Below the pieces are notes generated by a model. It was given only the letters and a program-made list of their open reading frames with translations. It made no database searches and was not told the DNA's origin. Positions 34,401 through 42,158 of a DNA stretch of 64,000 nucleotides are shown in pieces (positions within the stretch are counted from its first letter, which is position 1; every line of letters begins with the position of its first letter). A program made the position numbers and the translations under genes. The stretch comes from an uncultured bacterium (GTDB taxonomy: Bacteria; Vulcanimicrobiota; Xenobia; Xenobiales; Xenobiaceae), in NCBI GenBank assembly GCA_934636825.1, contig CAKUBG010000006.1, positions 34,470 to 98,469 on the forward strand. The letters are read 5' to 3'.

Positions 34401-35217
34401 CAAAAGCGTTGCCAAATTGTCTTTGAGCAGCAAAAAGTTTGTGCGCTTCTTCTTTTATTTTTTCACGCGTTATTATTCTGTCGCCAATTTTATGCACGCT
34501 GAGAATGGGACGTCCATGTTTGTTACAAACAATGTCACCATTACATTCGTAACGTAGCTTAAACCTTTCATCCTCATATAACATTTGGCCAACGGTTTCA
34601 TAACTGTTTACTAAGCATTCGTTGGCTTTAGCACATTCTTTCCATTTTATTTTTTCTGCGCTAATAGACTGTTGTTTATCAGCTTTTTTTGTTTTCCTTA
34701 CTTTCTTAGTAGTGTTAGGAGTTTCATTGGCCTCATTAGCGGATTCATTATCAACATCTTCCGAAGCACTATTGAACTTGTAGCCGCGATTTTGAGCCAA
34801 ATTATAAAGAACACGCGCCCATTCTTCGCTAGTCAACTTTTCTTTTAGTCCCTTAGCGCGTAAGGCATAAACATTTTCGCCATAGCTTTTTTTATCAAAG
34901 CTTGAGTTAAAGAATATGTCTTCTAATCTTTCTTTAGAAATAATTCCATATTTTGCAAACAAAGCTTTAATGCGCTCTTTACGGTGCTTTTTGCGGCGCA
35001 GCATACGTTTAGCAGATCTGGCCATTCTCCGTTCGCAATTTAGGCTAACTGGTTTCCCATTTTCTTCCTTTTTTGTTTCCGCTGCTTCGAAAGTACGTAC
35101 GCCTAATTTAACAATGCTGCATGGATTGCCATCTTTGTCTATTTCTAAAATTGCCCAACCTATTGAGGCAACGCCAGCATCAATGCCTAAAACATAACTT
35201 ATCGGGGTGTATTTCAT
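31417..35217 (-). CDS. cas9: Cas9 endonuclease, subtype II-C
   Basis: A 1266-residue RNA-guided DNA endonuclease. RuvC-I is VLGIDAGVASIGWAI with Asp13; the Arg/Lys-rich bridge helix is RRMARSAKRMLRRKKHRKER; RuvC-II is NIELARD with its Glu near 635; HNH is CAEIDHIIPYSKSFDDSYSN with the catalytic His near 729; RuvC-III is DLHHAMDAAVIA near 880. All catalytic residues are present. The C-terminal ~350 residues form the PAM-interacting region. It is longer than most II-C Cas9 (about 1000-1100). A Lys/Glu/Asn-rich low-complexity stretch near 150-185 in the REC part looks like an insertion. The gene is richer in A/T than cas1 and the neighbouring metabolic genes. PAM unknown. Confidence 0.98.
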   Translation of the reverse strand: MKYTPISYVLGIDAGVASIGWAILEIDKDGNPCSIVKLGVRTFEAAETKKEENGKPVSLNCERRMARSAKRMLRRKKHRKERIKALFAKYGIISKERLEDIFFNSSFDKKSYGENVYALRAKGLKEKLTSEEWARVLYNLAQNRGYKFNSASEDVDNESANEANETPNTTKKVRKTKKADKQQSISAEKIKWKECAKANECLVNSYETVGQMLYEDERFKLRYECNGDIVCNKHGRPILSVHKIGDRIITREKIKEEAHKLFAAQRQFGNAFATKNIENEYCEILLSQRHFSDGPGINKLKGGIVDIKSQFVFDLRGFCTFERNNKKLKANKRKRAFNACFTAEYFKLLQEINNIRIISSKRTQPELSHEERCRIIESCLNKKVSTYSDIRQLLKLNDTDVFNCVRYECDQPDKESKRVTNANKGEENKKFSHLQSYHKILEALKSNYEKQYSTLPEEERERLVTEKLERFQVRFKDKDGKNNTYNHNAETIRVLDKVAEILSLYKDDKKRKEEFAKYSPSRRKNRTLDLQSDEINALLRLSFSGVGSLSLVALSKIIKYMEDGSTYDKACLEVYSTFQQYQATRQKYLSFRELERNGDLDFIANNPVVRRVVSQAIRVINNVIKRYGPPQAINIELARDIKKSYKERKEIEDGQTKNQKKNEDARKNLKEDIFKALNIQREPNGKDILKWRLWKEQREVCLYSGVNGKNEGKQLEYKDVFGDSSCAEIDHIIPYSKSFDDSYSNKVLVFHKENQNKGNRLPLEYLNADHRERVNGFKALVDKYIKDPDKKKKLLLEKLTEEEIRAQKQSHLNDTRSITKNLANILRARLQFASNSPFLNKDSDWPELGAVIPLNGKVTADIRWRLGLEKNREDGDLHHAMDAAVIAVATRSFIKRFNDYWAQKSSEQGWRKKVYFPKPWETFVSDLQEKLGEVFVSRMPNRKVTGAAHEQTIRRYQEFRDKDGNITKTVAVSRTNLCDLRLNRKTQQIDNYYRGNSAEIYDDNEYKDGIYEELVKLLKDNDLYEGGNKTEKGKRAKIAGELFSESHPFYKVIRKKDGTIQRGPRVRKVKTFKEITKYVEVNIQEQEKNRCRGIESPGKAIAKNDNMVRIDVFHIKEGNSREKGYYFVPIYTTDTIKKELPHKAVTRSSKGWKEMDDKYFIFSLYPGDLIEISSEDGIDLQKIEHNKKQTTETITTDHGLFYYNNADSRNGTIYFRTHDRKYKGSKGIKSLKLVKKYEVDVLGNYRKVHLPEKRQAFNLKYSQKEQ

Positions 35218-35331
35218 TGCACTTTGTCTCCTTGGGTTGTGGGCGAGAAGTTAGGATAATTAAAACGTTGGACAGAATAAAGGTGTAAATTTCATGCAAG
35301 CAGCATATTGCCTGTATGAATATGCGGATAT

Positions 35332-35488
35332 AAAAAAGAGGACGGCTCCATTGCTGGAGCTCGTTGCCTCAATACATAGACTGCAATTAAGTACACACCG
35401 TACTTAGTACAGTTAACTTTAAGGCACTACCATTACTGGTAGGCCTGATTGCAGTAAACCCTTGGAACTTTATGTTGTGATATAAAGT
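35332..35488 (-). ncRNA. tracrRNA
   Basis: On the minus strand, 35448-35488 forms the anti-repeat: its complement differs from the CRISPR repeat by a few bases and two extra As, giving a bulged repeat:anti-repeat duplex. Next come a hairpin CTACCA/TGGTAG with loop GTAA, a hairpin around AAGTAC/GTACTT, and a final stem with GAGG/CCTC and GCTCCA/TGGAGC followed by TTTTTT (35332-35370). Total length is about 157 bases. It lies upstream of cas9 on the same strand. Confidence 0.9.
35338..35370 (-). terminator. tracrRNA terminator hairpin
   Basis: GAGG/CCTC outer and GCTCCA/TGGAGC inner pairs with loop GCAA, then six Ts at 35332-35337 on the minus strand. Confidence 0.85.
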
Positions 35489-35494
35489 AATCAC

Positions 35495-35523
35495 ATACTA
35501 TAGCCTTTATAAACCTATGTCAA
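35495..35523 (-). promoter_or_regulatory. tracrRNA promoter
   Basis: Perfect -35 TTGACA (35518-35523) and -10 TAGTAT (35495-35500) with a 17-base spacer on the minus strand place the transcription start near 35488, right at the anti-repeat. Confidence 0.8.
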
Positions 35524-35585
35524 TAGCAAAAATGGTATAAGTAAATTTTCTTAGCGAAAAATAAAAGCTACTTTAAAGCAAAAAT

Positions 35586-35619
35586 AAAGCCGCCATCACT
35601 ATTGTGATAGGCGGCTTTG
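35586..35619 (-). terminator. Terminator of the pot operon
   Basis: Arms AAAGCCGCC/GGCGGCTTT with inner ATCAC/GTGAT, followed on the minus strand by TATTTTTG, about 40 bases after the potC stop. Confidence 0.8.
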
Positions 35620-35657
35620 ACGGCTTTGCACTCGTGCAAATATTGCACTTGGCGCTA

Positions 35658-36452
35658 TTATGATTTGGGGCGATCAATAAAAGTGTAAACTACCATTAGC
35701 GATATACTGAAAACTAGCATAATAGTAGAAATAGCGTTTATTTCCGGAGTGACGCCAAATTTTAGCATGGAGTGCACAGCCATAGGTAAGTTGCCTGCGC
35801 CTACGCCGGCGTTGAAGAAGGTAATGACAAAATCGTCAAAGGATAGGGTGAAGCAGAGGAGAGCGCCAGAAATGATGCCGGGCCAAATTTGGGGCAGGGT
35901 AACTAAACGAAAAGTCTCCCAGCGAGTAGCTCCCAAGTCGGCGGCCGCTTCTTCTAGAGAGGGATCGAGGCCGGCTAGGCGAGTGCGTACAGTAATTGTT
36001 ACGTAAGCAATACAAAAAGCAATATGGGCCAGAATTACTGTAAATAATGACAACTTTACGCCTAAGCTGAGGAAGAGCGTTAAAATAGAAATAGCCATAA
36101 CTATTTCCGGAACAACCAAAGGAATAAATACTAAGGAGCCGACTAAGCCTCGCCCCTTAAATTCGTAGCGCGATAAGCCCAAAGCGGCCAGCGATCCAAT
36201 TAATGTAGCAAAAAAAGTAGCACATAAGCCGACTTTTAAGCTGTTGCCCAAAGCGCGTAAAATGGTTTCGTTTTGGAAAAGACTAAAATACCAATCCAGA
36301 GTAAAACCTTGCCAAGTTGTGTTGCGCCTATCGGTATTGAAGCTGAAAAGCACCAAAACAATAATTGGCGCATACAAGAATAGATAGACGCACAAAGTAT
36401 GCAAGCGCAAATACCAAGGAGGTTTTTTTTCGGAAAGGCGAGGTACACTCAT
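35658..36452 (-). CDS. potC: Spermidine/putrescine ABC transporter permease PotC
   Basis: A 264-residue inner-membrane permease with about six transmembrane helices. The EAA loop that docks on the ATPase is EEAAADLGATRWETFRLVTLP. The FNTDRRNTTWQGFTLDWY segment is typical of PotC. It overlaps potB by four bases and is the last gene of potA-potD-potB-potC. The complex imports polyamines using ATP. Confidence 0.92.
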   Translation of the reverse strand: MSVPRLSEKKPPWYLRLHTLCVYLFLYAPIIVLVLFSFNTDRRNTTWQGFTLDWYFSLFQNETILRALGNSLKVGLCATFFATLIGSLAALGLSRYEFKGRGLVGSLVFIPLVVPEIVMAISILTLFLSLGVKLSLFTVILAHIAFCIAYVTITVRTRLAGLDPSLEEAAADLGATRWETFRLVTLPQIWPGIISGALLCFTLSFDDFVITFFNAGVGAGNLPMAVHSMLKFGVTPEINAISTIMLVFSISLMVVYTFIDRPKS

Positions 36453-37438
36453 ACCAAGGACTCCATAGAATTGGACATTTTAAGGAAGGCCAGAATAGAC
36501 AAAAGCATAATGCCCATTAGCACTAAAGACAAAGCTGCACCTAAAGGCCAATTGAAGAAAGCTAAATATTGTTGCTGAATAAGATTGCCAATCATCATAG
36601 TATCGACTCCACCCAAGACGTCTGGAGTGACGAAATCTCCCATAGCCGGCACGAAAGTGAGCAAGCTAGCTGCCGTGACACCTGGTAAAGAGAGAGGAAA
36701 AATTACTTTAAAGAAAGTTTCGCTCGGAGGAGCTCCCAAGTCGGCAGCAGCTTCCAAAAGAGACATATCCAATTTTTCTAAAGATACATAGAGAGGCAAA
36801 ATGGCAAAGGGTAAAAAGCCATAAGTTAAGCCTAATATGACCGAAAAATGCGTATTTAATAGATTAAGCGGCTCGGAAATTAAACCAATACTAATTAAAA
36901 AAGTATTTAAGATGCCTTCACTTTGTAATATGGTCATCCAGGCAAAAATGCGAATTAAGTACGAAGTCCAGAAAGGCAACATAACTAAAATAAGCAAGAA
37001 AGGCTTATATTTGCCTCCATAGCGGGCGATATACCAAGCTAAAGGATAGCCCAGCAACAAACAAAATAAAGTCGTGCAAGCAGCATATTTAGCTGAGCGC
37101 AACAAAATAGGCAAATTGTCAGCATTAAATACAGTACGGAAATTTTCCAAGCTGCAAGCCGAAGTTAGCATATAATCATCATTGATTGTATGGGTAGACA
37201 TAGAAATGACTGAGCCCAGCGGAAGCAAGAAGAAAGTTACAATATAAAGTACAAAAGGCGTTACCAGAAGGATACCAATAGCCTTTTTACTCATTTGCTT
37301 GACAGGCTTAACTGGAGCTGACGGCGCTGAAGCCAAATTGTTGTCTGGCGGCTTGCTTTTGGCAAAATTATTGTTGTCGCTAGAAATATCGATTTGTTGT
37401 TCGGCTCTATCGAGAGAAGATAAATTATTGTTGGCCAT
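36449..37438 (-). CDS. potB: Spermidine/putrescine ABC transporter permease PotB
   Basis: A 329-residue permease with a polar N-terminal extension of ~50 residues before the first helix, then about six transmembrane segments. The EAA loop is LEAAADLGAPPSETFFKVIFP. FVTPDVLGG and the YGFLPFAILPLY region fit PotB. Start and potD stop share one base (TAATG), and it overlaps potC by four, so translation is coupled. The extension is longer than in E. coli PotB. Confidence 0.92.
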   Translation of the reverse strand: MANNNLSSLDRAEQQIDISSDNNNFAKSKPPDNNLASAPSAPVKPVKQMSKKAIGILLVTPFVLYIVTFFLLPLGSVISMSTHTINDDYMLTSACSLENFRTVFNADNLPILLRSAKYAACTTLFCLLLGYPLAWYIARYGGKYKPFLLILVMLPFWTSYLIRIFAWMTILQSEGILNTFLISIGLISEPLNLLNTHFSVILGLTYGFLPFAILPLYVSLEKLDMSLLEAAADLGAPPSETFFKVIFPLSLPGVTAASLLTFVPAMGDFVTPDVLGGVDTMMIGNLIQQQYLAFFNWPLGAALSLVLMGIMLLSILAFLKMSNSMESLV

Positions 37439-38514
37439 TAGTTTTTAAATTTTATACTCTCCCACATTTTATCCCAATTTTTCTCTTCAGCGCCAATATC
37501 TTCTTGAGCAAAAGTGCGCTTCATCATTTCTGCAGGCGGATAGCCCAAAGGCTTATTCAACAATTCCTTGCTTACGTAAGGCATGGAAGTTGCAATAGTG
37601 TTGGGGTAACTGGTAAAGTTGGTAACTTTAGCAATAATTTCCGGCTGCATGACAAAATTGAGGAACTCAACAGCTTCGCGCTTATGAGCTGCATCTTTAG
37701 GAATGCACCAAGAATCGACAAAAAAGAAACTGCCTTCTTTGGGCAAAATATAATCAATGTTGGGATTGGCATCTTTGGCACGGGAAATATCACCGCTCCA
37801 AGCTTGGGCCAACCAGATTTCGCCTCGGGCTAAACCATCAATATAATCGTTAGTATATTGACGCAAAATATGCTTTTGATGAGCAAGCTCTTTTTGGGCA
37901 GCAGCTAAATGCTTGGGATCGCAAGAATTGCCATTATAACCGAGCTTAATCAAAGCTGCGCCTATAGCGTCGCGCTTTTCGTCCAACATAGTGATTCGGC
38001 CTACATAGTCTTCGTTCCAAAGATCATTCCAGGAAGTTGGAGCTTTTTTTACGTATTTGCGATTGTAGCCTATACCAGTAGTGCCCCAAAGATAGGGAAC
38101 ACAATAGCGACATAAAGAAGACCAAGGCTCCTTTTTTACCAAGTCGATCATGTCGCCATAATACTTAAAACCATCAATAGGAGCTATGATTTGCTGGCGG
38201 ATAAGGCGACGTAACATATAATCGGAAGCTACTACCAAATCGTAGCCGGCGCCCAATTTTAGCTTGGCAAAAAGTACATCTTGAGAAGAAAACTCATCGT
38301 AAACTACAGATATGCCGGTTTCGTGGATAAAGTTTTTTACTGTATCCGGAGCTATGTAGTAAGAATAATTGTATATGTTGAGTCTGCGCTCAGAAGAAGA
38401 TACGCAGCCAGGCATACACATAGCTAGGATGGCACCGGCTGTGTATCCTAAAAACTGACGCCTACTCAAAAGAGAGGCGTCAGGAGCCAGCACTCGTAAA
38501 GAATGCTTTTTCAT
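37438..38514 (-). CDS. potD: Polyamine-binding lipoprotein PotD
   Basis: A 358-residue extracytoplasmic substrate-binding protein. The N-terminus has a twin-arginine motif SRRQFLGYTAG and then a lipobox CMPGC, so it may be a Tat-exported lipoprotein rather than the Sec-exported protein of E. coli. The mature part has LNIYNYSYYIAPDTVKNF, YDLVVASDYM, GTTGIGYNRKYV and the FFVDSWCIPK pocket segment. Encoded between potA and potB. Substrate is probably spermidine and/or putrescine; the exact one cannot be told. Confidence 0.92.
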   Translation of the reverse strand: MKKHSLRVLAPDASLLSRRQFLGYTAGAILAMCMPGCVSSSERRLNIYNYSYYIAPDTVKNFIHETGISVVYDEFSSQDVLFAKLKLGAGYDLVVASDYMLRRLIRQQIIAPIDGFKYYGDMIDLVKKEPWSSLCRYCVPYLWGTTGIGYNRKYVKKAPTSWNDLWNEDYVGRITMLDEKRDAIGAALIKLGYNGNSCDPKHLAAAQKELAHQKHILRQYTNDYIDGLARGEIWLAQAWSGDISRAKDANPNIDYILPKEGSFFFVDSWCIPKDAAHKREAVEFLNFVMQPEIIAKVTNFTSYPNTIATSMPYVSKELLNKPLGYPPAEMMKRTFAQEDIGAEEKNWDKMWESIKFKN

Positions 38515-38524
38515 AGGTTTACTT

Positions 38525-39619
38525 TTAATTATTGTTCGATTGGGGAAGGAGAGTGGCGCTGGCTACACCCCAGTTGAGCCACACCGAATCGCCTCGAGAA
38601 AACTCTGAATTGTAGGAATGATCCTGATTTTGGCGTTCGGCCATAACTGTATATTTGTCGCCTACACGCACATTTATGCGAGTATGAGCGCCCATAAATA
38701 CGCTGTCGATAACTGTGCCGGGTATGCTGATACCTTCCTGGGCAGCTTCTTTCAATACTTGTATGCGCTCAGGCCGAATCGACAAATCAGCCCAACTGCC
38801 TTCAGCCAAACCTTTTCTAGTAGGCACTAAAATATCGCGGCCAGTCAGATTTACAGTTGTTTTGCCATTGTGAATTTGACGAATATGCACAGGCAAGAAA
38901 TTGGCTGTGCCGATAAAGTCGGCCACAAACCTAGTGGAAGGATGATTGTATATTTCGGCAGGACTGCCTACTTGCTCCAACTTGCCTTTACAAATGACCG
39001 CTACTGAATCTGACATAGTGAGGGCTTCTTCTTGGTCGTGAGTAACCAAAACAAAAGTAATGCCCAACTCGCGCTGAAGGCGCTTTAACTCAAATTGCAT
39101 TTCGCGTCTGAGCTTCTGATCTAAAGCCGCTAGAGGCTCGTCTAAAAGAAGCACTTCGGGCTCGTTTACTAAAGCACGCGCTAAAGCGATACGCTGCTGT
39201 TGGCCTCCCGAAAGCTGATTGACTTGGCGCTTTTCGGTACCTTCGAGTTGCACTAATTCCAAAGCCCATTTGACTTTTTTGGCAATTTCTGGTTCAGATA
39301 CTTTTTTGCGGCGCAAACCGAAAGCGATGTTCTCGTAAATATTTAAGTGCGGGAACAGAGCATAGTTCTGAAAAACAGTATTAACTTGCCTCTGAAATGG
39401 AGGAAGATGGGTTACTTCCTGCCCATTGATAAAGACTTCCCCATTATCGGGTTCGTCAAAACCTGCGATCATGCGCAGGGTAGTCGTCTTGCCGCACCCT
39501 GATGGGCCCAACAAAGAAAAAAATTCACCGCGATGAATAGATAAGTTCATCCGGTTGACGGCTGTCACAGAGCCATATTGCCGAGTTACGTCTCGGAACT
39601 CCACGACCGAATCGTCCAA
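38525..39619 (-). CDS. potA: Polyamine ABC transporter ATPase PotA
   Basis: A 364-residue ATPase that powers the PotBC permease. Walker A GPSGCGKTT, Q-loop VFQNYALFPH, ABC signature LSGGQQQRIALARAL, Walker B VLLLDEPLAALD and switch His in VTHDQEEAL are all present, with a C-terminal TOBE regulatory domain. The start is a TTG at 39619 after GGGAGG with nine-base spacing. It is the first gene of the operon; no riboswitch is visible in the 240 bases upstream. Confidence 0.94.
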   Translation of the reverse strand: MDDSVVEFRDVTRQYGSVTAVNRMNLSIHRGEFFSLLGPSGCGKTTTLRMIAGFDEPDNGEVFINGQEVTHLPPFQRQVNTVFQNYALFPHLNIYENIAFGLRRKKVSEPEIAKKVKWALELVQLEGTEKRQVNQLSGGQQQRIALARALVNEPEVLLLDEPLAALDQKLRREMQFELKRLQRELGITFVLVTHDQEEALTMSDSVAVICKGKLEQVGSPAEIYNHPSTRFVADFIGTANFLPVHIRQIHNGKTTVNLTGRDILVPTRKGLAEGSWADLSIRPERIQVLKEAAQEGISIPGTVIDSVFMGAHTRINVRVGDKYTVMAERQNQDHSYNSEFSRGDSVWLNWGVASATLLPQSNNN

Positions 39620-39856
39620 CTACTGACCTCCCTGTGTTGCTGGCAGACATACGTGGTCTCATGCAAGCGCTATATTACCACAATTGCATGAAAAATAAAC
39701 CCCTTTTTGTAAAAAAGACAACAAGAAACAGAAGTTCCGATAGTTAAAGGAACAACATAACTTAATTGGGGCCGTTCTCACTAAAAAATGCCTTTATTGA
39801 CCGAGACGTAAAACGTTTTATTTTGTCGCTTCGGGCTTATGGAGATTGGACGATAA

Positions 39857-41185
39857 TTACCACCTTTGCATACGTGCTTGAACTAAAAGAGCTATATCGA
39901 GCATGGAGCGCAAATCGGCAAATCTGGTATCGGCAGCCAGCTCGCAAACTAAGCTTTGCTGCGGATAATAGATTTCCATTACATACATGCCCTTAAGGTC
40001 TTTGGAGAAGTTAGTCTTCACAGCAAAGGGATTTATGTCCGCAGAATCAGCGTCATTGGTAGATGCCGTTAAATTGCCAACAAAAAGTTCCCCAGCACTG
40101 TTACTGTTGTTAGTTTGGTCGTTAGATTTGTCAGATTTATCATCCGACTGGTCTTCTTTACCAGAGCTGACTCCAGTGTAAGGTGACTGGTCAGACGTAG
40201 GATCTTCGTCGATCCTGATGTTTTTATATTGGGAAGCCGCCAACTGACGGCGCAAATCCTCGTCGAATCCTTCAGGGAGAGAAGCGACGGGAATTTTATT
40301 AAAACTAGGAGCGGTTCTAGATTTTATCAGCCCGGGATCGAGCTGATCGAAGCGAACATCGCCCTCAGGCTCGAGAGCTGAAAAGGTAAATTCGCCTTTG
40401 GCTGTTTCCAAATCGAAAGGTTTCTCCGGCTCGGGAGCAGGGAGGAAAGATATAAAAGCTTTGGAGCCAAAACCTTTAAGGGAACGTAAATTGGGAGCGG
40501 CTGCCCTGAGCGTATTGTAAGCACGTTCGGCTAAAAGTCCCTTATCGTTGCCGTAAAGAGCTATTTGGAAGAATCCCAAACTTTTTGTATGGTAGCGGCG
40601 CAAACTAAAAGGCGTGGGCAGTTGGGTATCTGGCCGATTTAGTTTGTCTAAATATTGTGCTCTTAGAGGACGCAAACCTGGATCAGGCAATTCTGCCCGG
40701 CTCGAATCGGCCGAAATTTCACCAAAAACGGCAGGTATAATTGCTTGTTCCGAAGGACGAAGAGCATTTTTTAACTGGCTCTGAGTTTCGGAAGTGGTGG
40801 CAAGTGCAGAAGAATTTTTCCCTTGCTTGGGAAGTGGCGGGCCAATAACGGCAAAGGGAGGTACTTCCCAAGTAGAGGGAACAGCGCTTGAAGCAAAACT
40901 TTCTGAAGCAGAGTCGGTCAAAACTTCCAACCCACTCATGGGCAGGGAAGGAGCTTCAAATAAGGGAGGGGCGGCATGTTCTCGCTCGCGAAAGTCCTCA
41001 GGGCACTGAGTAATAAGCGACAACTCTCGTTCGGTGACTAAGCGCCAAGCCAAATTTTCGGGGTAACGTCCCTCTTCGGCACATACAGGAAGCGCTTTGA
41101 CACAAAAAACAACGGCGCTTACCGTAGTAAGACACACAAAAACGGCAACTAAATTTTGGAAAAAGCTGCGTTGATCAGAACACAT
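39857..41185 (-). CDS. Exported or membrane-anchored protein of unknown function
   Basis: A 442-residue protein. Near the N-terminus a hydrophobic stretch (LVAVFVCLTTVSAVVFCVKA) acts as signal peptide or anchor. The rest is Pro/Ser/Glu/Asp-rich and probably partly disordered, with an acidic segment near 335-375 (DQSDDKSDKSNDQTN) and a short C-terminal domain. I chose the ATG at 41185 because a TATAAT promoter box at 41202-41207 lies within the longer reading from 41221. No family recognised. Confidence 0.6.
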   Translation of the reverse strand: MCSDQRSFFQNLVAVFVCLTTVSAVVFCVKALPVCAEEGRYPENLAWRLVTERELSLITQCPEDFREREHAAPPLFEAPSLPMSGLEVLTDSASESFASSAVPSTWEVPPFAVIGPPLPKQGKNSSALATTSETQSQLKNALRPSEQAIIPAVFGEISADSSRAELPDPGLRPLRAQYLDKLNRPDTQLPTPFSLRRYHTKSLGFFQIALYGNDKGLLAERAYNTLRAAAPNLRSLKGFGSKAFISFLPAPEPEKPFDLETAKGEFTFSALEPEGDVRFDQLDPGLIKSRTAPSFNKIPVASLPEGFDEDLRRQLAASQYKNIRIDEDPTSDQSPYTGVSSGKEDQSDDKSDKSNDQTNNSNSAGELFVGNLTASTNDADSADINPFAVKTNFSKDLKGMYVMEIYYPQQSLVCELAADTRFADLRSMLDIALLVQARMQRW

Positions 41186-41201
41186 AAAAAAATTCACTCT
41201 T

Positions 41202-41210
41202 ATTATACCA
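41202..41210 (-). promoter_or_regulatory. Extended -10 ahead of the exported protein gene
   Basis: TGGTATAAT on the minus strand, about 17 bases before the chosen ATG at 41185. No clear -35 hexamer. Confidence 0.5.
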
Positions 41211-41426
41211 CGCATAACCAAATTGATCCTCCCTGCAGCGATACTTATGCATGGTCAAAAAATATTTTTAGGCATGAAGCTTACCCTCTTTTAGGTAGAG
41301 GCTCATAAAAAACAAGGGGAGAAAGGCTAATAGGTGTGGAAAGGGGTGGGGTTGTCGGCGAGTGTAGCGAACTTGCATGGCGAAACGTGTGTTGTTTATA
41401 CTTTAACAAAGGGTTGGAAGGCTGAA

Positions 41427-42158
41427 ATGGTCGGTTTTTTAGGTACTGAGGCACTTTATGAACAGGAAGTTGACCTGCAGCGCGATCTACTAATATACGG
41501 CATTGACGATACCGCTGCAGCAATCAGAGAATATTCTCTGGGCATTTCTCCCTATTCGCCTAAATTGAGACGCAGCTTTACCAATTTTTCTGCTTATGAT
41601 AGCAACGAGCGCCTTGACGGCGTAAATTTGTTGCTTGGCGACACTTCTGCCGAATTTCAACTTCCCACTATATATATAGGGGCAACTATAAATGTTCCCT
41701 ATATGGGTATGTCTATAGGTGATGCTTACAATCAGGGAGCTTTGCCGGAAGAGCGTACCGTTTGGTACTTGGGAAGTCGAAACTATTCTTCGGAAGAATG
41801 TGATTGGGCTAGGTATAATCAGCGTTTATTGGCCGGTCACGAAGTAGATTTGGATATTGCCATAAAAACTGCCTTAGCTGAACTTAATGGGGTACAAAGC
41901 AGAGTTATCTTAAATATGGATGTTGTTGATCCGGTATGGGCTCCGGCTGTACAGCGCCCGGCCGGCTTTGGCTATGAGCCCAGAGAGCTTTTGAAAGCTT
42001 TGCGCTCTTTAGAAGGCGCTCCCGTGCCTTTGGTGCAAGTATGTGGAGTTTGTGTGCAAGATCAGGAAACGGGGGCTTTGGCTCAAACAGCTCGTTTGGC
42101 GGCAGAATTTTCCCGCGAACTAGCTTTGACAGTCTTTTCTTACAAACTGAAAGCTTAG
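41427..42158 (+). CDS. Ureohydrolase (arginase/agmatinase)-like protein, probably inactive
   Basis: A protein of 243 residues with the outline of the arginase superfamily. The N-terminus (FLGTE, then LLIYGIDDTAAAIREYSLGI) fits the first strands. VILNMDVVDPVWAPAVQRPAGF matches the SxDxDxxDPxFAPGxGxP signature. However, the first metal-binding Asp there is Asn, and I cannot find the GGDHS or DAHxD motifs, so two-manganese catalysis is unlikely. The ATG at 41427 follows GGAAGG; a GTG at 41334 is also possible. It is convergent with the HD-GYP gene and their stop codons overlap. It could be a regulatory or structural pseudoenzyme. Confidence 0.65.
   Translation: MVGFLGTEALYEQEVDLQRDLLIYGIDDTAAAIREYSLGISPYSPKLRRSFTNFSAYDSNERLDGVNLLLGDTSAEFQLPTIYIGATINVPYMGMSIGDAYNQGALPEERTVWYLGSRNYSSEECDWARYNQRLLAGHEVDLDIAIKTALAELNGVQSRVILNMDVVDPVWAPAVQRPAGFGYEPRELLKALRSLEGAPVPLVQVCGVCVQDQETGALAQTARLAAEFSRELALTVFSYKLKA

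Noticed and set aside
39766..39996. 76-codon plus-strand frame upstream of the exported protein gene's stop
   Set aside because: Overlaps the real minus-strand gene and has no ribosome binding site.
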